60,000 bases of DNA from assembly GCF_963678635.1 (NCBI RefSeq), contig NC_087064.1, forward strand, positions 3,225,926 through 3,285,925. The letters are read 5' to 3'. Under the pieces are notes generated by a model that saw nothing but the letters and a program-made list of their open reading frames with translations, ran no database searches and had not been told where the DNA came from. Within the stretch, counting starts at the first letter, position 1, and every line of letters begins with the position of its first letter. Origin of the DNA: Symsagittifera roscoffensis. Its lineage: Eukaryota > Xenacoelomorpha > Acoela > Convolutidae. Below, one piece after another: positions 10,805 through 21,124 of the stretch. The position numbers were made by a program, and so were the translations under genes.

Positions 10805-11428
10805 TCACCGGGTGGTTACTAGTATAATATCTAGAAGATTGCTTTGTTTGTGGGTCGGGAAGGGCAGAACTTGCTGGAGATTATTCTCCTGGCACCAGTT
10901 AAGGAAACGAAGGTCAACAGCTTTGGTTGAGTGATAGGTCGGCCAGTCAATATCAGGGAAATTGAAGGCACCGAGTATTAAAGTTTCATAGTGAAGACTA
11001 TTTGAGGAATTGAAAGATTCTCCAAAAAGGGTAAAATATTCAGATAAACAGCTACTCAGAGTCTGCGGCGAAATAGCATAGTTGCTGCTTCTTGGCGGAT
11101 TATAAACCGTGATAATCAACAATATTGAAGAGTGGAATGTGATGATACAGGCACAGGCAAAGTCTTTGTCAACTCCAATGCTGGTGAAGTCAACACTATT
11201 AAATACAGAATTATTGGCAGCAATGAGGACGCCTCCGTGCGCCCCATTTGTTCGATCTGACCGACTGATAATATTATAGTTGCTCGCAGGAAAGACACTC
11301 ATATCAAGATGGTTACTGTCTAGCCATGTTTCTGATAGTAAGAGGATATCAGGGTTGTAAGCAGTGAAAAAATTCAGATATGCTAATCTTCTCTGAAGAC
11401 TAAGAAGGCTTTGGACATTCATCATCAT
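10805..11428 (-). pseudogene. LINE ORF2 apurinic-like endonuclease region, copy 1
   Basis: 207 codons with NPDILLLSETWLDSN (the catalytic Glu motif), SRSDRTNGAHGGVLI and ITVYNPPRS. The usual GDFN block reads GAFNFPDIDW: the Asp codon is replaced by GCC (plus-strand GGC at 10967-10969). This should disable strand nicking. The Ser-Asn-His end block is partly recognisable (NLLDIILVT). The stop at 10805 separates it from the RT. The same Asp-to-Ala change is in unit 2, so it predates the tandem duplication. Confidence 0.8.
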
Positions 11429-11524
11429 CAGGAAAATATTGTTCCTCGGAGTTGTCAGTCACAATTGAGAGACTGTGGAATGGAGAGTGTCAACATCGGC
11501 TAGTTCAAACATAGCTGTTTGTCT

Positions 11525-12272
11525 TTATAGTAGATTTTTGATTTTCATGTCTTCTTTCCTGATGCCCTTTTGAGAGAGAAGGTAGCGTGTTTTAAGCAGT
11601 GCTTCCTCTTTTTTTCTTTCTTCTTTGGTGCAGTCGCCTCGAAGGAAGAAGGAGGAGTCCTTGAGCAGGCCAGAGGAAGCCTTGACCCGTTTGGCGGTTA
11701 TTGCATTGTGAAATTGGACGATGAGAGGACGAGGCTTTCTTGCGTTTTTGATAAATGAGCCTCTACGGTATACATCAGTGATGACAGCATCCGCGCACTT
11801 CACAATATTCTGAACTTTTTCTACATTTGAGTTTTTTTTTGAGGAGTCTATCAGATGGATACTTGAAATCTGTCACTTCGGGCACGTTCAGTATTACTAC
11901 TGATTCTTTTCGATGTTCATCGTTGTCGGGAGGAGGAACATCAGCTGGTTTTGTGGTGGAGGTTAATCCATTGACTTTGGTTGTGATTTCCCTCAGAGAC
12001 TCTTTCACTCCTTTGCTTTCACTTTTGGCTTCCGCTGAGCAAACTGCTTTGACCTGGGTGGAAAGATCATAAATGGCATTTTCAAGTTTGGGAATGTTCA
12101 GTAGAAGTTCTTGGTGCCTGTTTGCCGTTCGTAACTGTGATATGGAATCCGGTAGGAGGCATAGTAGGCTTTCTTTGGTTTGCTTGGATGTGATTTTATT
12201 GAAGAGTTTGGCGTTGGCGTGTACAAGTTCTTCTATTATTGGAAAGAAATCGCGTTTCTGGTGACCATTCAT
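11525..12272 (-). pseudogene. LINE ORF1 protein (coiled-coil, nucleic-acid-binding type), copy 1
   Basis: The ATG at 12272 starts MNGHQKRDFFPIIEELVHAN, a helical region with heptad-like leucines. The frame continues to 11775, then shifts near 11800 into RKPRPLIVQFHNAITAKRV...SFFLRGDCTKEERKKEEALL (11803-11525). The latter block (R-x-R-P-L-I-V-x-F, then a Lys/Glu helix) resembles the RNA-binding region found in many LINE ORF1 proteins. ORF1p coats the element RNA. The frameshift makes this copy defective. The ORF extends upstream to 12371, but the conserved part begins at 12272. Confidence 0.65.
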
Positions 12273-12357
12273 TGCAGTGCAAGAAGATAATCCAGTAGGA
12301 AGAGAGGAAAAAGAATAAGAAGTGAATGAGAGAAGGTAATAAATCATTTCACGAAAA

Positions 12358-12500
12358 TTACTGGGCCGCACTGAGACACTGAAGTCTCAAGAAGCTACCC
12401 CGTAATTTCTCCTTCAAAAACACTAAGCCCTAATCTGATTATTACTGGCCGCTCTAAGACAATTAAGTCCCAAGAAGCAACCCTTGTAATTTCAGAAAAA
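12358..12500 (-). repeat. Tandem monomers in LINE 5' UTR, copy 1
   Basis: Two units about 83 bp apart share ACTGGCCGCNCTNAGACA, AAGTCTCAAGAAGC and GTAATTTC (about 12360-12412 and 12443-12493). They sit just upstream of ORF1 on the minus strand. 5' monomers act as promoters in some LINEs; this is inferred here. Duplicated at 20418-20560. Confidence 0.65.
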
Positions 12501-12600
12501 AAACTTACTTTATAGTCTTTTTTTTTGTGGCAGGGTTGATGCTCAATCCTCCTACTGATGTCTGGATGGGGAATATTTTTCGCTGGAAATTTCTAGGGAA

Positions 12601-12862
12601 TGCGTCGATGGCCGCACGAAAAGAGCTTGCGCCAACAAAGTGCACCATAAATCTTCACCTGCAACACCTAGAGCAGTAGGACCTTGCTATTTTTTCCGTT
12701 CAATAAAAGCTATTTTAGATTTATCTCCAGGGCATATATCTGTAAATACACAGTTTGTATACGGGGAAAGACCTATTTAATAAGTTTATCACAACAATTA
12801 GGCTATAAATTAATTAGATGCCCGATACCGATATCGGAAGTTTGTCGGTATCAAAGTCCCTG
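12601..12862 (+). other. hAT right end, non-coding, copy 1
   Basis: AT-rich sequence with no ORF, ending in CCGATACCGATATCGG, GTCGGTATC and the terminus AAAGTCCCTG. It is the right subterminal region of the hAT beginning at 3937. Confidence 0.65.
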
Positions 12863-12870
12863 ATGCCGTC
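12863..12870. repeat. hAT target-site duplication, right copy
   Basis: ATGCCGTC directly after the terminus AAAGTCCCTG, identical to 3929-3936. Confidence 0.88.
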
Positions 12871-13064
12871 CGCATTTTGAGCCTAATCGAAGTTCTATCG
12901 CAATTCTGAATTGTTGGTTCGACAGTTTTAACCTTATATTTTTGCACGGGATGACGTTCAACCATTTGGAGCCGAATCTATCTTGGAACGGGTTGAATCT
13001 TTTTACGTCCGTTGGCTCGCGTCGTAAAATCAAGTCTCCAATTTCGCTGTCAAAAATTGGCTCT
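12871..13064 (-). pseudogene. Family R RT relic, middle fragment A
   Basis: The minus-strand frame reads EPIFDSEIGDLILRREPTDV, then FQDRFGSKWLNVIPCKNIRL and RIAIELRLGSKCGR. In this retroelement family the block WLNxxP...LRLG precedes a zinc cluster. It joins at its C-terminal side to 3928 across the hAT insertion. On its N-terminal side it stops abruptly at 13064, where an LTR starts. The same 200 bp recurs at 13977-14176 with three differences, so this is one of two copies flanking the LTR. Confidence 0.7.
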
Positions 13065-13544
13065 TGTGACATTCGACCAGAATGTGAAAAATGCAATCTC
13101 TGCAGAATTCGAATTTTTGGCAGCGAGTTTTCCGGATTGGTGATTATTAAGAATTAAGAACGTTATTGGAACGATCGGCCAAACGGTGAGGGCTAGAATA
13201 TTCTGGTATTTTAAAATTTTAAAAATTCGAATTTTGACGTCATATTTCTGAGAAACGTCAGAAACGGCCATTTTGGCTAATACGAGAAAGAAGAACACAA
13301 CAACATTAGTTGCGCGGACGATAACTACGAGAATCGTCATAAAAAGACAACAGCAGATTGCAGGAACAGCAGAGAACGTTCCGAGTTGCAACTATTGTGT
13401 CGCTACAATAGTTGCAAGGCCGTTGCAGACGACGGTGAAGGGTGGATGACAGCCTTCCGGATTAAGAAGAAATCAAGATTAACGAGCTTGATTCAGTGGA
13501 TTCAAGAATCCGGAAGGACTTCGGAACTGAAACTTTTAGCCTGT

Positions 13545-13550
13545 TATATA
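13545..13550 (+). promoter_or_regulatory. Candidate TATA box of LTR-A
   Basis: TATATA in the context CTGTTATATAGACTT, about 480 bp into the LTR and about 155 bp before an AATAAA. This order suits a short R region. Position-based inference only; no expression evidence. Confidence 0.35.
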
Positions 13551-13703
13551 GACTTTTAGCTTCTTGTCATGTCCTGATTTGAATTTAATTAACATCTGGA
13601 TTCATTTTGATAAGGATGAGAAGCTAGGAGTTGGGGGAAAGGGTTGATCCATCTTCGATGGAGATGATGATTTTTATCTACTGAACAAAAACAATAATAA
13701 TAT

Positions 13704-13709
13704 AATAAA
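13704..13709 (+). terminator. Candidate polyadenylation signal of LTR-A
   Basis: AATAAA in ATATAATAAACAGTAG, downstream of the candidate TATA box within the LTR. Inferred from position. Confidence 0.35.
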
Positions 13710-13976
13710 CAGTAGTAGCCCTGTTTTTAGGAGTGACCTCGTGGTCTGGGGATACTGAGACCCAGCCATGAGCTCACTATTTCTGCATGTAATCTAGTTA
13801 ATTTGAGTGTTTTGACCAAAGCCGAAAGCAGTAACGTTTTTGTCGACCCGATGCTGGAAAAGACCACCGAAAGTACTGGCTTGGTAGAGACGGTGAAAAG
13901 CATGCAAAGCTCTGTTTAGACGTTAGCCAGTCGTCTTAAGACTTAGTTTTGTTTTCCGTCGATATGTATCTTCCGG

Positions 13977-14210
13977 GCCGTCCGCATTTTGAGCCTAATC
14001 GAAGTTCTATCGCAATTCTGAATTGTTGATTCGACAGTTTTAACCTTATATTTTTGTACGGGATGACGTTCAACCATTTGGAGCCGAATCTATCTTGGAA
14101 CGAGTTGAATCTTTTTACGTCCGTTGGCTCGCGTCGTAAAATCAAGTCTCCAATTTCGCTGTCAAAAATTGGCTCTGTCCAATTTTTTTGGAGTTCATTT
14201 TCCGCAGCCA
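13977..14210 (-). pseudogene. Family R RT relic, fragment B, cut by the duplication junction
   Basis: The first 200 bp repeat fragment A; the rest continues the uninterrupted protein toward its N-terminus (SEIGDLILRR preceded by ELQKNW and AAEN). At 14210 it is cut by the tandem-duplication joint to LINE ORF2. The full continuation is seen in unit 2 at 22037-22560. The left end lies at GCCGTCC, within two bases of the hAT target duplication in fragment A. Confidence 0.7.
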
Positions 14211-16622
14211 AATGCGCTTGTTGAAAGGAAGTAGAAGAAAAACTGAAACTGAAGCACAACAGTTCAACAAACTAATGATTACTGGAAAAACATCAAGCGC
14301 AATTGCAAAACTAACAGACACATCTAAAGGCGTTCTTTCGCTCGACGAGATTGTCAAAGGTAAGACAGTAGAACAGACTCTCATATCGAAACACCCACCA
14401 TCTAAACCAATTAATGAGAACTATATTACACCAGTGTCAAACGAAACAATTCCTTTCCATCCATCGTTATTTGATCAGATAAACGGTCAACATATCAAGA
14501 GGGCAGCAATGAGAACGCACGGATCGCATGGACCATCCGGCCTCGATGCGAATGAATGGAGACGTATTCTAACACACTTCGGGCAACAATCAGTTGAATT
14601 TTCAAAAACAATTGCTAAAATTGGCAAAAAATTGGCCACAGAAGAACTAAATCCAGAACTAATGGAACCATATAACGCATGCAGATTAATACCCTTAGAT
14701 AAAAATCCAGGTGTAAGACCCATAGGCATAGGAGAAGTTATGCGTAGGATAATAGGGCGAACAATAACTAAATGCCTGAAAAACGAACTCATGTCGCTCG
14801 GTTCAAACTACCAACTCTGCCTAGGACAAAAATGTGGCATTGAATATGCAATCCACACGCTAAGAGATCAATACAGCAAAACTTCCGCCGATGCTATTTT
14901 ACTGATAGATGCCGAAAACGCTTTCAACTCGCTGAACCGAAAGCTGGCATTCAAAAACATCGAAAACACCTGCTCTTCCCTTTTAACAGCGATTAAGAGC
15001 TCCTACTCCAATCCATCTAATTTATTCGTTAACAAAAAAACAATCTACTCTCAAGAAGGGACAATCCAGGGGGATCCACTAGAAATGGCCATGTACGGTC
15101 TAGCCATAATACCCCTCATAAAACTCTTACCAGTAGACGATGTAACCCAGAAATGGTACGCAGACGACGGAAACGCAGTCGGTAAATTAAGAAATCTACG
15201 AACCGTCCTCGATAAAATTGTATCACTGGGTAAATTTTTCGGCTACCACGTGAAAGCATCCAAATGCCAACTCATTGTCAAAGATGAAAAACTCGGTGAA
15301 GCTCAGAAAATCTTCGCAAATACAGGAATCACTATAAAGGCAGGAGCCCGAGTGCTTGGTTCAGTTATAGGAACAGAATCTGAATGGAAAAAGTTCCTCG
15401 AATTTCAACAGAATGAGCAAATCAAAATTTTGAAAAAACTAACGAAAATTGCTAAAACCTCCCCTCAAAGCGTTTATGCCTGCTATACAAAAGGAGTTCA
15501 AGAAAAGCTTTCATTTCTTGCCAGGACAACGCCTAACACTATGGAAAACTTAGAAATATGTGAAAACTTTATCAAAGAAGAATTATTACCTATCCTAGTC
15601 GGTAAAGACACTTTAAATCCCCAGTTCCGTGAGATATCTTCCTTGCCCCTTAAAATGGGCGGACTTAACATCAAACTGCCACCCGATCATGAAAGCTACC
15701 TAGAATGGTCTAAGGAAACATCACTGGTACTGGAATCTCAAGATCCTATTACAGCAGTAACACAGCGAGAAAAAATATGTACGAAAAATAAAAAATTGAA
15801 AACTGATAGAACAAATCGAAAAAAAAAACAAACCTCATTAACTCCTTAAATGAAACAGATAAATACACAATCGACCTGGCCTCTGAAAAGGGAGCCGCTA
15901 ACTGGCTCAATGCTCTACCACTGAGCAGATACAACTTCAACTTGAATAAATCAGAGTTCAGAGATGGTATTTACTTAAGATACGGATGGGAACCAGTCAA
16001 AACCCCACTCACATGTGCATGTGGTGCTGATTTTAACTTGACACATGCGCTTCACTGTGCAAAGGGTGGTTACACACACATACGACACAATGAAATAAGA
16101 GACACATTCGCCAACCTCATGAACGAGGTTTGCCATGACGTCGAGATTGAGTCGAAAATTCAGCCGTTGCAAGGCGAAAGCTTTGTCAACAATTCAACTT
16201 CACTTGAAGATGAGGCACGACTTGACATTAAGGCAAACAGACTCTGGGGTTCACGATTCAGCCGCCTTTTCTTCGATGTGAAAAGTTTCAACCCCATGCC
16301 AAAACATCGCGAAAACTGCATAAGGATGCATACAAATACCACAAAACGCTGAAGAACTCCAAATATCAGCAAAGAATATTAAACGTAGAGCAGAGTAGCT
16401 TCTGCCCGCTTATTTTTGGATGCACCGGTGGCGCTGCTCCAACAGCCACGAAGACGATGCAGCGATTAGCCGAAAAACTAAGTGAAAAAAAAACAAGAAA
16501 GCTATCCAGAATCTATAAACTACATAAGAACTAAAATAAGCTTCGCGCTCCTGAGAAACTCTATACTTTGTATAAGGGGTGCAGATCGCTACGCAAAGCT
16601 CAATTTATCGACAACTCCATAA
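14211..16622 (+). pseudogene. PHD-RT-RLE retrotransposon ORF2, copy 2, 5'-truncated
   Basis: Copy of 6151-8562. The PHD finger and upstream part are missing because the duplication begins inside the ORF. An apparent start at 14188 (MEFIFRSQ) is an artefact of the joint to the family R relic. RT motifs QGDP and YADD (15157-15168) and the nuclease RLDI...FFDV signature are kept, as are the A-tract frameshifts. One amino-acid difference from copy 1 falls in the RT tail, where copy 2 has RVLGSV and copy 1 RVLVSV. Gly is the usual residue there in this family, so copy 2 keeps the ancestral state. Confidence 0.75.
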
Positions 16623-16837
16623 GCGCTATTGTAGAGGAAGGACGGCTAAGATAAATTAACATTACGACGATGCATTTAATGTTGATTTATGACTTCATTG
16701 CTGATATATATGCATTTTTATATCGCTGGTATGGCCCTATCAAGCTTGTGCACTTACCGTTACTAAACGGAAGGGCCCCTTTTGTAATTTAGTTTTTTTT
16801 TATAACAAAGTTCGTCAACTCGCCGATACTCCAGCTC

Positions 16838-17061
16838 ATGTATCGACAACTGAACTACGACAAACCTACTTATCAATCTCTTGACAACTACATCGAAGGC
16901 AAGTACCACGAAGCATTTAAAAAGTTTCGTGAAATTTTCACTGCGCGGTCGAAGTCCGATTTGCTGTGCATAACGTTTGATAAATGGTCTGCAATTGACA
17001 ATCATAAATATATCAAACAAGGTCAGATGAGCCCGGCTACCCACTCGCGCAATGTATTTCT
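16838..17061 (+). pseudogene. hAT transposase middle fragment, copy 2
   Basis: Identical by eye to 8778-9001, with the FDKWSA motif. Carried by the tandem duplication; unit 2 has no left hAT end or BED exon. A GATACC cluster follows at 17145-17285 with one base changed. Confidence 0.6.
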
Positions 17062-17334
17062 AAGTAAATGTCATCATTTGCTTTTTATTTATTGTGTCAT
17101 AAATAAAAATGTTCGAAAAAAGTTTTTTTATTTCTGAGTCTATTTTAAGATACAATACAAAACAATACTTTTCCCGATACTCAAAAGCTATTTTCCGAAA
17201 AAACTATACCGATACCGATACCGATACCACTTAAACAGCAAAAACGATACCGATATCGATACTTCAAATTAAACAACAACAACAGAAAGACTTAAATTCC
17301 TTCCATGAAGGTATAAAGAAATGTAATAACAAAA

Positions 17335-18801
17335 TCAAGACGTACAAGTAGAACAATTACATTTAATAAACCAAGAGCACGAGTTTTGCATTGAGTATGC
17401 ATTCGCTGTGATATTGAATAGAAAAATTTTAATGTTTCTCCTGAAGGTAACGGGACTAACATAAATGTCGATTCCAAGACTAGGATGGGCGAGAAATTGA
17501 TTCGCAAGTTTCACCACACGATTAAAGAAGGACTCCCCAGTTCGTCGTTTCCTATTGCGTCGGATCTCAAACATAACTTTATCGGAGGATCGGTGACCGG
17601 TCATTTCCGGTGCATAAGAGACAAAGTGGAACAAATCAAAATCTAATTTGTCGTTGAGAAGTTTGTTGAAAAGGGTGAGATCATTGAGTGGGTGGATGAG
17701 AGAAATAGGCAACATATTTTTCACACGAAGTAGAATGTTGTAAGGAGCTGTGTAGTTGCGTGTACTCCATCTGAGCGCTCTACATTGGAGCGCTTCTAGC
17801 TTGCGGATACTGTTACGGTCTGGGAACCAGGTTTGAGAAGCATAAAGAATAACTGAGAGAACACATGACTTATTAATTTGGAGTATGGTAGTGGTGGGGC
17901 AGGTAATTGGGATGGTTGTTTAACACGAACAAACTCCTGTTGGCTGAAGCTAACTTTTTTTTCAATATGCGGTCTCCACGACAGGTCATCGGCCACCCAT
18001 ACACCAATGTCTTTGATGCATGAGGCGGTCGATATCTGATGATTTCCAATTGTGAGTTGATATGTGTCGTCAGTTTTTCCAAATAACATCGTTTTACACT
18101 TGTCTGGGTGAAAAGTCATTGAGTTCTCGATAGACCAAGCGACGAAATTATCAATATCGTGTTGTAGATTCTTTGCTATGGGTGATTCTGTCGAAATCAT
18201 TTTGCTATCATCGGCAAACAGAAAACAGTCTGAGTATTTACAGTAGTCTGGGAGGTCATTAATGAGTATAATGAATAACAACGGACCTAGGACGCTCCCT
18301 TGAGGAACACCACTAGTAACCGATGCAATGTTAGAGAGAACCCCGTTAATTTTCACATATTGAGTTCTGTCAGCGAGGTAACTCCGGATGAGGTCAATGA
18401 AACTTGGGTCGAGGCCCATTTTTTTAAGATAGGCAAGATATATTGTCAAGATAGGCTAGTAGTTGAGTAACCGTGGATGGATGTTTTCGGAAGCCGTGTT
18501 GTTGCTTGGACAACTGCGACTTTATTCTAGGATAAAGAAAGTTGAAAATTAGTCGCTCCAGAATGAGAGAGAGCCGAGGTAGAATGCTAATGGGGCGATA
18601 ATTGGAAATAAGAGACCGAGAGCCATCTTTGAAGATAGGTGTTATGTAACTGCATTTCCATGTAGTGGGCCACACACAAGAGGGTAGAACAAAGGAGAAA
18701 AGAATGTAAGCAAAAGGGGCTAATGCTGCTGAGGCGTTGTGATACAGGCAGAACGGAAGGCCATCGGAAGACGGAGAATGTGAATCAGGGCATTTCGACA
18801 A
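17335..18801 (-). pseudogene. LINE ORF2 reverse transcriptase region, copy 2
   Basis: Same order of RT blocks and the same FADD motif and frame breaks as 9275-10741. Differences at the protein level: TWKCSY for TWKCCY, KHPSTV for KHRSTV, a Val for Ala near the end of the middle frame, and SCSWF for SCSRF. Confidence 0.8.
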
Positions 18802-18864
18802 GAGTGTTTCAAGTGTTTTTCTACATCGAAGTTTAAATCATTCAGAAATATACTGGGTTGTGGG

Positions 18865-19488
18865 TCACCGGGTGGTTACTAGTATAATATCTAGAAGATT
18901 GCTTTGTTTGTGGGTCGGGAAGGACAGAACTTGCTGGAGATTATTCTCCTGGCACCAGTTAAGGAAACGAAGGTCAACAGCTTTGGTTGAGTGATAGGTC
19001 GGCCAGTCAATATCAGGGAAATTGAAGGCACCGAGTATTAAAGTTTCATAGTGAAGACTATTTGAGGAATTGAAAGATTCTCCAAAAAGGGTAAAATATT
19101 CAGATAAACAGCTACTCAGAGTCTGCGGCGAAATAGCATAGTTGCTGCTTCTTGGCGGATTATAAACCGTGATAATCAACAATATTGAAGAGTGGAATGT
19201 GATGATACAGGCACAGGCAAAGTCTTTGTCAACTCCAATGCTGGTGAAGTCAACACTATTAAATACAGAATTATTGGCAGCAATGAGGACGCCTCCGTGC
19301 GCCCCATTTGTTCGATCTGACCGACTGATAATATTATAGTTGCTCGCAGGAAAGACACTCATATCAAGATGGTTACTGTCTAGCCATGTTTCTGATAGTA
19401 AGAGGATATCAGGGTTGTAAGCAGTGAAAAAATTCAGATATGCTAATCTTCTCTGAAGACTAAGAAGGCTTTGGACATTCATCATCAT
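18865..19488 (-). pseudogene. LINE ORF2 apurinic-like endonuclease region, copy 2
   Basis: Same as 10805-11428, including the Asp-to-Ala change in GAFN (plus-strand GGC at 19027-19029). One difference: VLSFPTH here, VLPFPTH in copy 1. Confidence 0.8.
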
Positions 19489-19584
19489 CAGGAAAATATT
19501 GTTCCTCGGAGTTGTCAGTCACAATTGAGAGACTGTGGAATGGAGAGTGTCAACATCGGCTAGTTCAAACATAGCTGTTTGTCT

Positions 19585-20332
19585 TTATAGTAGATTTTTG
19601 ATTTTCATGTCTTCTTTCCTGATGCCCTTTTGAGAGAGAAGGTAGCGTGTTTTAAGCAGTGCTTCCTCTTTTTTTCTTTCTTCTTTGGTGCAGTCGCCTC
19701 GAAGGAAGAAGGAGGAGTCCTTGAGCAGGCCAGAGGAAGCCTTGACCCGTTTGGCGGTTATTGCATTGTGAAATTGGACGATGAGAGGACGAGGCTTTCT
19801 TGCGTTTTTGATAAATGAGCCTCTACGGTATACATCAGTGATGACAGCATCCGCGCACTTCACAATATTCTGAACTTTTTCTACATTTGAGTTTTTTTTT
19901 GAGGAGTCTATCAGATGGATACTTGAAATCTGTCACTTCGGGCACGTTCAGTATTACTACTGATTCTTTTCGATGTTCATCGTTGTCGGGAGGAGGAACA
20001 TCAGCTGGTTTTGTGGTGGAGGTTAATCCATTGACTTTGGTTGTGATTTCCCTCAGAGACTCTTTCACTCCTTTGCTTTCACTTTTGGCTTCCGCTGAGC
20101 AAACTGCTTTGACCTGGGTGGAAAGATCATAAATGGCATTTTCAAGTTTGGGAATGTTCAGTAGAAGTTCTTGGTGCCTGTTTGCCGTTCGTAACTGTGA
20201 TATGGAATCCGGTAGGAGGCATAGTAGGCTTTCTTTGGTTTGCTTGGATGTGATTTTATTGAAGAGTTTGGCGTTGGCGTGTACAAGTTCTTCTATTATT
20301 GGAAAGAAATCGCGTTTCTGGTGACCATTCAT
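19585..20332 (-). pseudogene. LINE ORF1 protein, copy 2
   Basis: Identical by eye to 11525-12272 and with the same frameshift near 19860. The tandem 5' UTR monomers lie upstream at 20418-20560. Confidence 0.65.
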
Positions 20333-20660
20333 TGCAGTGCAAGAAGATAATCCAGTAGGAAGAGAGGAAAAAGAATAAGAAGTGAATGAGAGAAGGTAAT
20401 AAATCATTTCACGAAAATTACTGGGCCGCACTGAGACACTGAAGTCTCAAGAAGCTACCCCGTAATTTCTCCTTCAAAAACACTAAGCCCTAATCTGATT
20501 ATTACTGGCCGCTCTAAGACAATTAAGTCCCAAGAAGCAACCCTTGTAATTTCAGAAAAAAAACTTACTTTTTAGTCTTTTTTTTTGTGGCAGGGTTGAT
20601 GCTCAATCCTCCTACTGATGTCTGGATGGGGAATATTTTTCGCTGGAAATTTCTAGGGAA

Positions 20661-20922
20661 TGCGTCGATGGCCGCACGAAAAGAGCTTGCGCCAACAAAG
20701 TGCACCATAAATCTTCACCTGCAACACCTAGAGCAGTAGGACCTTGCTATTTTTTCCGTTCAATAAAAGCTATTTTAGATTTATCTCCAGGGCATATATC
20801 TGTAAATACACAGTTTGTATACGGGGAAAGACCTATTTAATAAGTTTATCACAACAATTAGGCTATAAATTAATTAGATGCCCGATACCGATATCGGAAG
20901 TTTGTCGGTATCAAAGTCCCTG
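20661..20922 (+). other. hAT right end, copy 2
   Basis: Copy of 12601-12862. Terminus AAAGTCCCTG at 20913-20922, followed by the target-duplication copy ATGCCGTC at 20923-20930. There is no matching left hAT end in unit 2. Confidence 0.65.
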
Positions 20923-20930
20923 ATGCCGTC

Positions 20931-21124
20931 CGCATTTTGAGCCTAATCGAAGTTCTATCGCAATTCTGAATTGTTGGTTCGACAGTTTTAACCTTATATT
21001 TTTGCACGGGATGACGTTCAACCATTTGGAGCCGAATCTATCTTGGAACGGGTTGAATCTTTTTACGTCCGTTGGCTCGCGTCGTAAAATCAAGTCTCCA
21101 ATTTCGCTGTCAAAAATTGGCTCT
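20931..21124 (-). pseudogene. Family R RT relic, fragment A, unit 2
   Basis: Copy of 12871-13064 encoding the WLNVIPCKN and LRLGSKCGR blocks. It is cut by the LTR start at 21125. Confidence 0.7.

Larger units (their letters stand above)
9230..12600 (-). mobile_element. APE-type LINE (CR1/Jockey-like organisation), copy 1
   Basis: Read on the minus strand: a 5' UTR with tandem monomers (12500-12358), ORF1 (12272-11525), then ORF2 with apurinic-like endonuclease (11428-10805) and RT (10741-9275). The 3' end carries a (TTG)n-like tail near 9230 (AACAACAACAAC on the plus strand). It lies inside the hAT. Exact ends and target duplication were not resolved; the 5' limit lies between 12520 and 12620. 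Confidence 0.7.
3937..12862 (+). mobile_element. hAT DNA transposon relic carrying two nested retroelements
   Basis: The termini are CGGGGAGCACGATAC on the left and, read inward on the other strand, CAGGGACTTTGATACC on the right. This is the CAGGG-type imperfect inverted repeat of hAT elements, with an 8-bp target duplication outside. Subterminal GATACC/GGTATC motifs occur near the ends. Inside are a BED zinc finger (4313-4678) and a transposase fragment (8778-9001); a C-terminal dimerisation region is not visible. Two retrotransposons interrupt it, at about 4690-8650 and 9230-12600. Without them the hAT would be only about 1.6 kb, so it was already internally deleted or has lost much since. 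It is non-autonomous and inactive. Confidence 0.8.
13065..13976 (+). mobile_element. Solo LTR of Gypsy subfamily A, unit 1
   Basis: It begins TGTGACATTCGACCAG, identical to the start of the 3' LTR of element A at 44454, and ends CGATATGTATCTTCCGGG, identical to 23400-23416 just before the LTR end CGAATGTTACA. It lacks those final 11 bases. With them the LTR is about 923 bp. No internal element sequence is present, so it is a solo LTR, product of LTR-LTR recombination. Unusually, 200-bp direct repeats of family R sequence flank it (12865-13064 and 13977-14176). Confidence 0.8.
6151..14210. repeat. 8060-bp direct tandem duplication, unit 1
   Basis: The sequence 6151-14210 recurs at 14211-22270 with constant offset 8060. 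I found ten substitutions by eye (unit 1 positions 7297, 7299, 9145, 9313, 9749, 10419, 10591, 10755, 10864, 12512) and no indel. The junction joins family R sequence ending GCAGCCA to LINE sequence beginning AATGCGC. The two parental ends share only the bases CA. Confidence 0.95.
17290..20660 (-). mobile_element. APE-type LINE, copy 2
   Basis: Copy of 9230-12600 made by the segmental duplication, not by an independent retrotransposition: flanks and defects match on both sides. It carries seven of the ten differences between the two units (9313, 9749, 10419, 10591, 10755, 10864 and 12512 in unit 1 numbering). Confidence 0.7.

Noticed and set aside
14188-14220. Start codon at 14188 for the second PHD-RT-RLE ORF2
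   Set aside because: The first codons come from the reverse strand of the family R relic joined by the tandem-duplication breakpoint; it is not an original start.
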